The translations under genes were made by a program, and so were the position numbers. A stretch of 64,000 nt of DNA from Flavobacteriaceae bacterium MAR_2010_72 (GTDB taxonomy: Bacteria > Bacteroidota > Bacteroidia > Flavobacteriales > Flavobacteriaceae). The notes beneath the pieces are model-generated. The model was not told where the DNA came from and ran no database searches. It saw nothing but the letters and a program-made list of their open reading frames with translations. The stretch lies in the NCBI GenBank assembly GCA_003550275.1, contig QXCW01000002.1, positions 1-64,000 on the forward strand, in the 5' to 3' direction. Shown here piece by piece: positions 26,868 to 35,702 of this stretch; within the stretch, counting starts at the first letter, position 1, and each line of letters opens with the position of its first letter.

Positions 26868-29015
26868 ATGAAGCAAGTTATACAAAATTTTAAATCAGGA
26901 GAATTATATGTAGACGAAGTACCGTTGCCATCAATTTCAGAAGGAATGGTATTGGTTGAAAATAAATTCTCATTAATTAGCGCAGGTACTGAAAGAGGAA
27001 CAGTAAAAGTTGGCAAAGCAAGTTTAATTGGCAAAGCGAAACAGCGACCAGATTTAGTGGCTCAAGTGCTTCAAAACATCAAAAAAGAAGGGCTAAAAGC
27101 CACATTAGATAAAGTAAGAACAAAACTAGATAGTTTAAAAGCTTTGGGATATAGTACTTCAGGTGTTGTTATGGCTTCTATGGATACTAACAACCAGTTC
27201 CAAGTAGGCGATAGAATTGCTTGTGCGGGTCAAGACTACGCATCTCATTCCGAAATAGTTGCAATACCACAAAATTTAGCAGCAAAAATACCAGATAACG
27301 TATCTTTTGAAGACGCAAGCTATACCACTTTAGGAGCAATTGCTTTGCAGGGTGTAAGGCAAAGCGAACCGACCCTGGGAGATAATGTTTGTGTTATTGG
27401 TTTAGGTTTATTAGGTCAAATTACTAGTCAACTATTAAAAGCTAATGGCTGTAATGTATTTGGAATTGATTTATCATCAAGATTAGTTGATTTAGCTAAA
27501 GAAACAGTAGCAGATAATGCTATGTTACGAAACGATTCAAACCTATTGGCAACCATTGAAGACTTTACAAATGGACATGGTTTTGATAGTATTATTATTA
27601 CAGCAGCAGCGCCATCAAATGACCCTATTGAATTATCTGCAGTTATTGCTCGTAAAAAAGGAAAGATAGTTGTTGTTGGAGCAGTAAAAATGGATATTCC
27701 TCGCGACCCACATTTCTTCAGAAAAGAATTAGACTTGCGTATGTCTTGTTCTTATGGGCCAGGTCGATACGATGTTAATTATGAAGAGAACGGAAATGAT
27801 TATCCGTATGCTTATGTTCGCTGGACAGAGCAACGAAATATGGAAGCATTTTTGAAATTAATCTCTAACGGAAGTGTTAACCTTAAGCCTTTAACCACAC
27901 ATGTTTTTGATATTATTGATGCTGAAAAAGCCTATGATATTGTTTTAGGAAAAGTTGAAGAACCATCAATAGGTATTTTATTAAAATACCCAGAAGGCAA
28001 TTCAAAAAAAAGCACATCTACATTCAAAATAAACACCAATAAAATTGAAAATATCAATGTAGGTTTTATTGGTGCTGGAAGTTTCGCCCAAAGTTATTTA
28101 ATACCTAATGTAAAATCTGGAGGGGCTTCACTAGACACAGTAGTAACAACTAAAGGAATAACATCAAAAAACGTTGCACAAAAGTTTGGTTTCAATAATA
28201 CATCTTCTAATTCATACGATGTCATGAGTAACAAAGACATCAACACAGTTTTTATTGCAACACCACATAATTCTCATGCTCAATATACAATTGAAGCTTT
28301 AAAAGCTAATAAAAATGTATTTGTAGAAAAACCATTAGCCATGACACCAGAAGAGTTGGAAGCTGTTGAAGTCGCTTATAAGGGCTCAAGTGGTAAACTT
28401 ATGATAGGGTTTAACCGACGTTTTGCAGATGTTTCGAAAACCATAAAAAAAGCATTTGAAAGTTTAACAGAACCTGTTTTTGTGAACATTAGAGTAAATG
28501 CAGGATTTATTCCTAAAGCGCATTGGACTCAAAATCCAGAGTTGGGTGGAGGCAGAATTATTGGTGAAATGTGTCACTTTATTGATCTAATGCAATATTT
28601 TACAAGTTCTGAACCGTTGAAAGTCTATGCTGAATGTATCAATACGGATAATCAAAAGATGAAGGCAGATGATAATATTTCTATCGTTGTCAAATTTAAA
28701 AATGGCTCTGTAGGTAACCTTAATTATTTAGCCAATGGCGACAAATCATTGCCCAAAGAGTTAATTGAAGTATTTGGAGGCGGTAAAATAGGTCGCATTA
28801 ATGATTTTAGATCGGGAGAATTACATGAAAGAAATAGAATCACAAAAATAAAATCAACATCCAAGGGACATAAACAAGAGGTAGAAGCCTTTTTAAAGTC
28901 TGTAAATGAGAATATCTCATGCCCAATATCTTTTGAATCTATTAGACTTACAACAAAAACTACATTTAAAATAATTGATAGTTTAAATACAGGTTTGCCA
29001 CAAAACATTAACTAG
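26868..29015 (+). CDS. two-domain oxidoreductase (zinc-type alcohol dehydrogenase + Gfo/Idh/MocA)
   Basis: 715-residue fusion. Residues about 1-365 are a medium-chain dehydrogenase (VGDRIACAGQ, cofactor motif VIGLGLLGQITSQLL). Residues about 390-710 are a Gfo/Idh/MocA oxidoreductase (VGFIGAGSFAQSYL, FVEKPLAMT, GGGRIIGEMCHFIDLM). Such fusions are frequent in bacterial O-antigen and capsule loci, where a sugar-nucleotide or sugar oxidation/reduction role is assumed. Both nucleotide-binding regions look intact. Followed 1 base later by the ligase-like gene. Confidence 0.85.
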   Translation: MKQVIQNFKSGELYVDEVPLPSISEGMVLVENKFSLISAGTERGTVKVGKASLIGKAKQRPDLVAQVLQNIKKEGLKATLDKVRTKLDSLKALGYSTSGVVMASMDTNNQFQVGDRIACAGQDYASHSEIVAIPQNLAAKIPDNVSFEDASYTTLGAIALQGVRQSEPTLGDNVCVIGLGLLGQITSQLLKANGCNVFGIDLSSRLVDLAKETVADNAMLRNDSNLLATIEDFTNGHGFDSIIITAAAPSNDPIELSAVIARKKGKIVVVGAVKMDIPRDPHFFRKELDLRMSCSYGPGRYDVNYEENGNDYPYAYVRWTEQRNMEAFLKLISNGSVNLKPLTTHVFDIIDAEKAYDIVLGKVEEPSIGILLKYPEGNSKKSTSTFKINTNKIENINVGFIGAGSFAQSYLIPNVKSGGASLDTVVTTKGITSKNVAQKFGFNNTSSNSYDVMSNKDINTVFIATPHNSHAQYTIEALKANKNVFVEKPLAMTPEELEAVEVAYKGSSGKLMIGFNRRFADVSKTIKKAFESLTEPVFVNIRVNAGFIPKAHWTQNPELGGGRIIGEMCHFIDLMQYFTSSEPLKVYAECINTDNQKMKADDNISIVVKFKNGSVGNLNYLANGDKSLPKELIEVFGGGKIGRINDFRSGELHERNRITKIKSTSKGHKQEVEAFLKSVNENISCPISFESIRLTTKTTFKIIDSLNTGLPQNIN

Positions 29016-29016
29016 T

Positions 29017-30222
29017 ATGTCGCTAAAAGAAAAACTAAATAATTTATATGTTTATTTATTATTTGGATTGGCCTTTTTAATTCCTTCGGGGATTTATAAA
29101 TTAGAAGGTGTAATAATAGCTTTGTTGTTGATTATTTGGATTGCTACAAAACAGTTTAAGGAGATTTTCCAACAGTCAATATTGCTACCATTATTTTTCC
29201 TTTTATATTTAGTGAGTTTAGCTTACACAGAAAACTTTTCAAAAGGACTTACTCAAATTATGATGCACTTATCGTATTTATTTGTTCCCTTAATTTTATC
29301 ATCAAAATTGATTGATGAAGAAAAAAGGAAGAAAATATTACTAATTTTTTTAAGCTCAACTGTTTTATTCATCTTCATTGCAGACCTTTTTGCATTATGG
29401 GATATTCTAAAAACAGGAAGTTATATTACAAGAATAGGCACAGCGGATTATTATAAATTTCTTTCGTACGGGCTAACAAGGGTTTTTTCGGATTGGCATC
29501 CAACACTTGTCTCATTATTTTTGATAATCAGCTTTGTTATCACTGTCAAATATATTTTGAAATCTAAAAAAGTATTTGCGATACCTTTAATTGCTTTCAT
29601 TATTTTAAATGTCTTCTTACTAAAATCTTTAATAGGTATATTATGTTTGTTTTTTGTTATTTGCATCTTCTTTTTTTCATTAATTAAAAAGAAAAGCTAC
29701 AAGTTTATTCTAGTTTCTATCATGATTGTCTTGGGGAGTGTTTTTTATTTTACCAACCCATTTAATATTGATAAGATAGAGAAATTTAAAAAGACAAAAA
29801 TTGAGATTACCGATGACGAAGAAAGAAGAAATGTACTCTCAATTAGACTAGTTAAATGGAGTTCTGCATTAAATTTAATCAAAGGAAACCCTCTTTTAGG
29901 TGTTGCACCAGGTGATTTAAAACAGGATCTTGATGAAGTTTACAAAAAGAACGGGTTTGATTATGTGGCCGCAAATAGGTTTGGACCACATAATCAATTT
30001 CTTCAAATTTTAGCATCATTTGGTTTTATCGGATTAATTTTATTTCTTACGATTACATTTTTACCTTATTACAATCAAATAGAATTCAAAAGTCTTTACA
30101 GTTGGTTTTTATTAATAACTCTTATGTTTTTTTTGACAGAAGATGTTTTAGAAAGGCAGCAGGGAATAGTTTTTTTTAGTTTTTTTTATTCGTTATTCGT
30201 TTTAAAAACTAAAAATTCATGA
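29017..30222 (+). CDS. O-antigen ligase (WaaL)-like membrane protein
   Basis: 401 residues with about ten hydrophobic helices. A large periplasmic loop holds RLVKWSSALNLI, GVAPGDLKQDL and RFGPHNQFLQILASFG, the Wzy_C/WaaL-type pattern. It would transfer finished chains to lipid A-core or another acceptor, or polymerise units; the two activities cannot be separated by sequence. It differs from the two paralogous polymerases at 19784 and 30219. The stop overlaps the next start by 4 bases. Two T8 runs occur near the 3' end. Confidence 0.75.
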   Translation: MSLKEKLNNLYVYLLFGLAFLIPSGIYKLEGVIIALLLIIWIATKQFKEIFQQSILLPLFFLLYLVSLAYTENFSKGLTQIMMHLSYLFVPLILSSKLIDEEKRKKILLIFLSSTVLFIFIADLFALWDILKTGSYITRIGTADYYKFLSYGLTRVFSDWHPTLVSLFLIISFVITVKYILKSKKVFAIPLIAFIILNVFLLKSLIGILCLFFVICIFFFSLIKKKSYKFILVSIMIVLGSVFYFTNPFNIDKIEKFKKTKIEITDDEERRNVLSIRLVKWSSALNLIKGNPLLGVAPGDLKQDLDEVYKKNGFDYVAANRFGPHNQFLQILASFGFIGLILFLTITFLPYYNQIEFKSLYSWFLLITLMFFLTEDVLERQQGIVFFSFFYSLFVLKTKNS

Positions 30223-31412
30223 AAACAAAAGCTATCAATGTCATAGTTATTTTTTTTTTATTGGATTTGATTTTTCTTATCACAATGGGTAAATCTTACA
30301 CAAAGCTTATCTTAATTCCTCCTTTTTTTTATGCACATGATGTTTTATTATTTGCAATAACATCTATGAGTGCATGGTTTATCAATAAAGCTCATAGGAT
30401 AAAAAGTGTAGAAATTGTATTTATTTTAGCAACAATATATCTAATTATATCTTTTTTTAGAATCGATTTTGATTTTAAACAGAGTTATTTTCCCTTAAGG
30501 CAGTTTATGATTTATGGATATGGATTGAGTACATATATAATAATTAACAGTTTATATGAAAACGAATTTATAAAAAGAAACTTCACCAAATTTATTGGCT
30601 ATTTAGGTTTATTATGCATTGCTGTTCAGGTTATATATGTAGTATATCTTTTTAAGAGTAGTGAGTCAGACTTTTTCTTTGAAAGAAAATATTTATCTCC
30701 AATGGTTATAATGGGATTCTTTGTTGGAGCTAGCTACATGCTTAATTATATTAAAAAAAACTACTTAAAGCACATTGTTTTTGTGATTCTTTTTATTTTG
30801 TCATTAACCACAGGACACGATTCAGCATATTTGGCTTTAGCATTAATTTACTTTTCATATTTTTTCCTACAATTTAATTCAAATTATAGATTGATTCTTG
30901 TTATTGGTTTAATAGCATTAATAATTGGTGTTTTTGTTTTTGTTCCATCTTTTACAGATTTAAATGTTATGTGGCGTCTTACATTTTGGGAAGACTCTTT
31001 GTATAGACTAGTAAACAACTACTTTATTTTTGGAGAGGGATTTGGAATTCAGTATGCAAATGATGAAACTATAACAAGGTTAAATGATCTATTTTATGGT
31101 GTTAATGGGCCACAAATCATAGGAGATGACAAATTTGTTACAGCCCCGCACAATTCATTTATTACAATGATACTTCATATAGGAGTTTTATCAATTATAC
31201 TGTTGATTTATCCATTAAAAACACTTTTCTCTAATAAAAGATTACAAATGAATAATGAAATTTTATTTTTGTTTTTGAGCTTATTGGGGATTGCAATATT
31301 TTGTTCATTTAATGTTATTCTTGAATTACCACATTCGTCCTCATTATTTTGGATAGTATATTTTGGATTAGTTTTCAAATTGAACGATAATAAATATCAA
31401 AATGAATTATAG
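30219..31412 (+). CDS. Wzy/O-antigen polymerase-like membrane protein 2
   Basis: 397-residue polytopic membrane protein, paralogous to the one at 19784. They share, in order, PLRQFMIY, TGHDSAYLA, MWRLTFW, FGEGFGIQYA, APHNSFITM and SFNVILELPHS. The N-terminal coding region holds a ten-T run (30250-30259), where slippage would truncate the protein after about a dozen codons. Overlaps both neighbours by a few bases. Probably a polymerase for the repeat unit or for an alternative linkage. Confidence 0.72.
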   Translation: MKTKAINVIVIFFLLDLIFLITMGKSYTKLILIPPFFYAHDVLLFAITSMSAWFINKAHRIKSVEIVFILATIYLIISFFRIDFDFKQSYFPLRQFMIYGYGLSTYIIINSLYENEFIKRNFTKFIGYLGLLCIAVQVIYVVYLFKSSESDFFFERKYLSPMVIMGFFVGASYMLNYIKKNYLKHIVFVILFILSLTTGHDSAYLALALIYFSYFFLQFNSNYRLILVIGLIALIIGVFVFVPSFTDLNVMWRLTFWEDSLYRLVNNYFIFGEGFGIQYANDETITRLNDLFYGVNGPQIIGDDKFVTAPHNSFITMILHIGVLSIILLIYPLKTLFSNKRLQMNNEILFLFLSLLGIAIFCSFNVILELPHSSSLFWIVYFGLVFKLNDNKYQNEL

Positions 31413-32565
31413 AGAAAGTTTTCAAGATTTAAAAGCTTACTGTGAAAAAGAGAACTATAAAGGTTGGGATCCCTATGATGGGTTAAACAGTTGGGTTATT
31501 CAAAATACATTTTTAGGAAAATTCCGTATTTTCAGATTGGCTTGGATTCAGCTCTTTAAGAGGAGCCCAATAAACTTGAGGCTGTTATTTGGAATTAAAA
31601 AAGACTATAATCCAAAAGGGCTTGGTTTATTTTTGATAGGCTATTGTAATCTTTATCAAATAGAGAACAACAAAGACTATTTAAACAAAATAAATAAACT
31701 GGCCCAACAAATAATAGCGCTAAAGACAGAAGGCTATTCTGGCGCTTGTTGGGGCTATAACTTTGACTGGCAAGCAAGAGCATTTTTCCAACCCAAATAC
31801 ACGCCTACAGTTGTAGCTACGACCTTTATTTCTGAAGCATTGTTAGAAGCCTACAACATAACCAAAAACAAGCAGTATCTAGATACAGTAATAAGCGCAT
31901 CAAAATTTGTGCTAAATGATTTGAACAAATCCTATGACAGTGATGGCGATTATACTTTCTCTTACTCTCCTCTTGATAATACGCAAGTTTATAATGCGGG
32001 ACTTCTGGGAGCAAAATTGTTAAGCCGATTATATACCTATACTAAAGAGGAAAGCCTACTTACACATGCGAAAAAAGTAGTTTCATATGTTTGTAAAAAA
32101 CAAAATAGCGATGGTTCTTGGGCCTATGGCACTTTGCCATTCCACCAATGGATAGATAATTTTCATACAGGCTATAATTTAGAATGTATAAGCATTTATA
32201 AACAAATCTCTAAAGATTCATCGTATGATGAAAACCTAAAAAAAGGAATGGATTACTATTTAAAGACCTTTTTTACTTCAGACGGAATATCAAAATATTA
32301 TAATAACCAAACTTACCCCATTGATATTCATGCACCTTCACAATTAATTGTCACCCTTTCTAAATTTGGAAATTTTAATAAAAACAAACAGCTTATAGAT
32401 AAAGTTTTGAGCTGGACTATTAGTAATATGCAGTCCAATAAAGGCTATTTTTATTATCAAAAAAAGAAATTTATGACCTCAAGAATTCCATATATTCGCT
32501 GGGCACAAGCTTGGATGTTTTATGCATTTAGTTTTTATTTATTAGAGGTCAATAATGATGAATAG
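31402..32565 (+). CDS. alpha/alpha-toroid (six-hairpin-like) protein of unknown function
   Basis: 387 residues with no signal peptide, repeated helix-hairpin units and conserved aromatic/acidic patches: KGWDPYDGLNSW, YSGACWGYNFDWQAR, NSDGSWAYG, WIDNFHTGYNLE, PIDIHAPSQ, RWAQAWMFYAF. This is the style of (alpha/alpha)6-barrel enzymes such as glycoside hydrolases, lyases and epimerases; similar proteins are sometimes named delta-aminolevulinate dehydratase in databases, which the sequence does not support. It overlaps the polymerase by 11 bases and the WecG/TagA gene by 11, so it is firmly part of the glycan operon. A cytoplasmic glycan-modifying or transfer role is inference. Confidence 0.6.
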   Translation: MNYRESFQDLKAYCEKENYKGWDPYDGLNSWVIQNTFLGKFRIFRLAWIQLFKRSPINLRLLFGIKKDYNPKGLGLFLIGYCNLYQIENNKDYLNKINKLAQQIIALKTEGYSGACWGYNFDWQARAFFQPKYTPTVVATTFISEALLEAYNITKNKQYLDTVISASKFVLNDLNKSYDSDGDYTFSYSPLDNTQVYNAGLLGAKLLSRLYTYTKEESLLTHAKKVVSYVCKKQNSDGSWAYGTLPFHQWIDNFHTGYNLECISIYKQISKDSSYDENLKKGMDYYLKTFFTSDGISKYYNNQTYPIDIHAPSQLIVTLSKFGNFNKNKQLIDKVLSWTISNMQSNKGYFYYQKKKFMTSRIPYIRWAQAWMFYAFSFYLLEVNNDE

Positions 32566-33298
32566 AATAAACATACTCAATTCTTATATTGATAATTTTT
32601 CAATGGACGAAACACTTTTCAAGATTGAAAATGTCATCAATGAAGGAACACAAATTCATCATGTCGTTGTAAATGCAGGTAAAATTGTGTCCATGCAAAA
32701 AGACCTACAATTGCGCGAAAGTGTCAATAGTTGTGATTTGATTAACGCCGATGGACAAGCAGTTGTGTGGGCTTCAAAATTTCTTGGGAAACCCATAAAA
32801 GAAAGAGTTGCTGGAATAGATTTAATGGAAAAGCTTGTTGTTCTAGCCTATAATAATAATTATAAAATTTTCTTTTTGGGAGCAAAAGAAGATGTTGTTG
32901 CAAAAGTTGTAAGCGCCTATTCCAAACAATATTCTTCTAATATAATTGCGGGGTATAGAAATGGATATTTTAAAAAAGAAGAAGAAACAGATATCGCTTT
33001 GCAAATTGCTCAAAGTGGGGCGCATATTTTGTTTGTCGCAATTAGTTCACCTACCAAGGAAAACTTTCTTTATGAAAATAAGGAACTTTTAAAGAACGTC
33101 AACTTTATAATGGGAGTTGGGGGTAGCTTTGATGTTGTTGCTGGAAAAGTCAAACGCGCACCAAATTGGATGCAAAAATCAGGTTTAGAGTGGTTTTATA
33201 GACTTATACAAGAACCTAAACGTATGTGGAAAAGATATTTAGTCGGAAATTCAAAATTCATTTTTTTAGTATTTAAAGAAAGATTTTCCATTAAATGA
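32555..33298 (+). CDS. WecG/TagA/CpsF family glycosyltransferase
   Basis: GT26 family, 247 residues: VVNAGKIVSMQKD, LINADGQAVVWASKFLG, KERVAGIDLME, IFFLGAKEDV and GVGGSFDVVAGKVKRAP are all family landmarks, including the ADGQ region. Members transfer ManNAc or ManNAcA to undecaprenyl-PP-GlcNAc, which fits the wecB-wecC pair in this locus. ATG occurs at 32555 and again at 32558; the start is uncertain by one codon. It overlaps the toroid-protein gene by 11 bases. Confidence 0.92.
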   Translation: MMNRINILNSYIDNFSMDETLFKIENVINEGTQIHHVVVNAGKIVSMQKDLQLRESVNSCDLINADGQAVVWASKFLGKPIKERVAGIDLMEKLVVLAYNNNYKIFFLGAKEDVVAKVVSAYSKQYSSNIIAGYRNGYFKKEEETDIALQIAQSGAHILFVAISSPTKENFLYENKELLKNVNFIMGVGGSFDVVAGKVKRAPNWMQKSGLEWFYRLIQEPKRMWKRYLVGNSKFIFLVFKERFSIK

Positions 33299-33373
33299 AT
33301 TGTTTCATTGATACTGATAACAATCTTAATCTAATTCAAAAGTGGCATGGGAAGGTATGTCGGGTTACTTTCC

Positions 33374-33381
33374 TATTTTTG
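33374..33381 (+). promoter_or_regulatory. candidate -7 box upstream of ugd
   Basis: TATTTTTG matches TAnnTTTG, 21 bases before the ugd ATG in the 104-base gap after the WecG/TagA gene. No clear -33 TTTG. It may start a separate ugd-decarboxylase-sugar transferase transcript. Confidence 0.4.
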
Positions 33382-33402
33382 CAATAACATAAAATAATAT
33401 TA

Positions 33403-34713
33403 ATGAAAATAGCAGTAATAGGTACAGGCTATGTTGGGCTGGTAACCGGAACATGTTTAGCTGAAACGGGAAACGAGGTGCTTTGCATCGACATTGATGA
33501 GGAAAAGGTTAATTTAATGCAACAAGGTGTAGTTCCAATTTACGAACCTCATCTTGATGTACTTTTTGAGCGAAATATTAAAGCTAATCGACTTCGATTT
33601 TCTACAAATCTTGAAGAAGGATTAGATTATGGAGATATTATTTTTCTTGCCTTACCAACACCTGATGGTGGAGATGGCTCTGCTGATCTGTCGTATGTAT
33701 TAAACACTGCCAATAAAATAGGTAAACTCCTAAAGAACTATAGAGTTATAGTTGATAAAAGCACTGTTCCGGTAGGCACTGCTGAAAAGGTTAAAGAAGT
33801 TATCTCTGCCGAAACAAATGTAGATTTTGATGTGGTTTCTAATCCAGAATTTTTAAGAGAAGGTTTTGCAGTCGATGATTTTTTAAAACCAGAACGTATT
33901 ATAATTGGGTCTAGTTCAGAGCGCGCAACTAGCCTAATGAAAAAACTATACAAACCTTTCGTTCGTTCTGGGAATCCTATAATCGTTATGGATGAAAAAT
34001 CAGCCGAGCTTACCAAATATGCTGCTAATGCTTTTCTGGCAACTAAAATTACATTCATGAATGAGATTGCTAATTTTTGTGAATTGGTTGGAGCAGATGT
34101 TGATAAAGTGAGATCTGGTATAGGTTCAGATTCCAGAATCGGCAAGCGATTTCTGTTTCCTGGTATTGGCTACGGAGGCTCATGTTTTCCAAAGGATGTT
34201 AAAGCCTTACATAAATCAGGAAAAGATTTAGGATTTAACTTTAATTTATTGGATGCTGTAATTAAAGTTAACGAGATACAAAGAAAGATTTTAATTCCAA
34301 GAATTGATAACTTTTTTAATCAACAACTAAAAGGTAAAACTATAGCCATTTGGGGCCTCTCTTTTAAACCTGAAACAGATGATATAAGGGAAGCTCCTGC
34401 CTTATATATGATTGATGAACTAGTGTCTAAAGGGGTCAAAATACGTGTATTTGATCCAGAGGCAATGAATAATGTCAAACGTAAATACGGCAATAATCTT
34501 TATTACGCCACTAGTATGTATGACGCTGTTAATAGTGTAGACGCCCTTATAATTTCAACGGAATGGAGTATTTTTAGAACACCTAATTTTTCTAAATTAA
34601 AAGAAAGTATGAATCAATCTGTTATTTTTGATGGAAGAAATTTGTATGATATAGATGATATGATTAACGAAGGCTTTTATTACAGTTCTATAGGTAGAAA
34701 TATTGTTCAATAA
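33403..34713 (+). CDS. ugd: UDP-glucose 6-dehydrogenase
   Basis: Two-step NAD-dependent oxidation of UDP-glucose to UDP-glucuronate. 436 residues: [16 protein letters not shown] (6-21), [17 protein letters not shown] and the catalytic Cys261 in [29 protein letters not shown] in the C-terminal domain. Its stop overlaps the next start (TAATG), which supports a joint pathway to UDP-GlcA and then UDP-xylose. Confidence 0.95.
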   Translation: MKIAVIGTGYVGLVTGTCLAETGNEVLCIDIDEEKVNLMQQGVVPIYEPHLDVLFERNIKANRLRFSTNLEEGLDYGDIIFLALPTPDGGDGSADLSYVLNTANKIGKLLKNYRVIVDKSTVPVGTAEKVKEVISAETNVDFDVVSNPEFLREGFAVDDFLKPERIIIGSSSERATSLMKKLYKPFVRSGNPIIVMDEKSAELTKYAANAFLATKITFMNEIANFCELVGADVDKVRSGIGSDSRIGKRFLFPGIGYGGSCFPKDVKALHKSGKDLGFNFNLLDAVIKVNEIQRKILIPRIDNFFNQQLKGKTIAIWGLSFKPETDDIREAPALYMIDELVSKGVKIRVFDPEAMNNVKRKYGNNLYYATSMYDAVNSVDALIISTEWSIFRTPNFSKLKESMNQSVIFDGRNLYDIDDMINEGFYYSSIGRNIVQ

Positions 34714-35702
34714 TGTCGAAAACAATTCTTATAACTGGAGCTGCTGGATTTTTAGGTTCGCATTTATGTGATCGGTTTATTGCTCAAGGATTTGAGGTTA
34801 TTGGAATGGATAATTTCATAACTGGGGATCATAAAAACATTAAACACCTTTTAGCAATCCCTAACTTCAAGCTTATAGAACACGATGTGACCGAGTTTGT
34901 AAACGTCCAAGGTCATTTAGATTATATACTCCATTTTGCGTCTCCTGCTAGCCCGATTGACTATTTAAAGATTCCTATTCAAACTTTAAAAGTAGGCTCC
35001 TTGGGAACCCATAACTTATTAGGGCTTGCTAAAGCAAAAAAAGCAAGAATACTTATTGCATCTACTTCAGAAGTTTATGGTGATCCATTGGTGCACCCGC
35101 AAACAGAAGCCTATTATGGTAATGTAAATACTATAGGTCCACGAGGCGTTTATGATGAGGCCAAGCGTTTCCAAGAGTCTATCACCATGGCTTATCATAG
35201 GTTTCATGGTTTAGAAACCCGAATTGTTCGTATCTTTAATACTTATGGACCAAGAATGCGATTAAATGACGGAAGAGTGATACCAGCATTTATGGGACAG
35301 GCATTACGAGGTGAAGACCTTACGGTTTTTGGGGATGGTACGCAAACGCGATCTTTTTGTTATGTCGATGATCAGATAGAAGGCATTTATAGGCTATTAT
35401 TTAGTGATTATGCTTATCCAATTAATATAGGAAACCCTCATGAAATAAGTATAAAAGATTTTGCAGAAGAAATAGTTAAACTTACTAGTACAAAGCAAGA
35501 AATTGTATACAAACCGTTACCTGTTGATGATCCAATGCAACGACAGCCAGATATTACATTGGCAAGAAAGATTTTGAACTGGGAGCCAAAAGTCAGTAGA
35601 GAAGATGGAATGAAAAAAACTTTTGCATATTTCAAAGGTTTATCAAAGGAAGAGTTATTTAAAAGTGAACACAAAGATTTCACAAACCATATAAAACGAT
35701 AG
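34713..35702 (+). CDS. UDP-glucuronate decarboxylase-like SDR (UDP-xylose synthase type)
   Basis: Extended SDR of 329 residues with [42 protein letters not shown], the YxxxK pair in [10 protein letters not shown] and [14 protein letters not shown]. The ASPASP and EVYGDP segments are those of UDP-xylose synthases, and the start overlaps the ugd stop, so UDP-GlcA to UDP-xylose is the best guess. A UDP-GlcA epimerase is a less likely alternative. The following gene begins immediately after the stop. Confidence 0.85.
   Translation: MSKTILITGAAGFLGSHLCDRFIAQGFEVIGMDNFITGDHKNIKHLLAIPNFKLIEHDVTEFVNVQGHLDYILHFASPASPIDYLKIPIQTLKVGSLGTHNLLGLAKAKKARILIASTSEVYGDPLVHPQTEAYYGNVNTIGPRGVYDEAKRFQESITMAYHRFHGLETRIVRIFNTYGPRMRLNDGRVIPAFMGQALRGEDLTVFGDGTQTRSFCYVDDQIEGIYRLLFSDYAYPINIGNPHEISIKDFAEEIVKLTSTKQEIVYKPLPVDDPMQRQPDITLARKILNWEPKVSREDGMKKTFAYFKGLSKEELFKSEHKDFTNHIKR

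Noticed and set aside
31402-32565. Delta-aminolevulinic acid dehydratase, a name sometimes attached to similar proteins
   Set aside because: No TIM-barrel or zinc/Schiff-base lysine motif of HemB is present; the sequence is of the alpha-hairpin toroid type.
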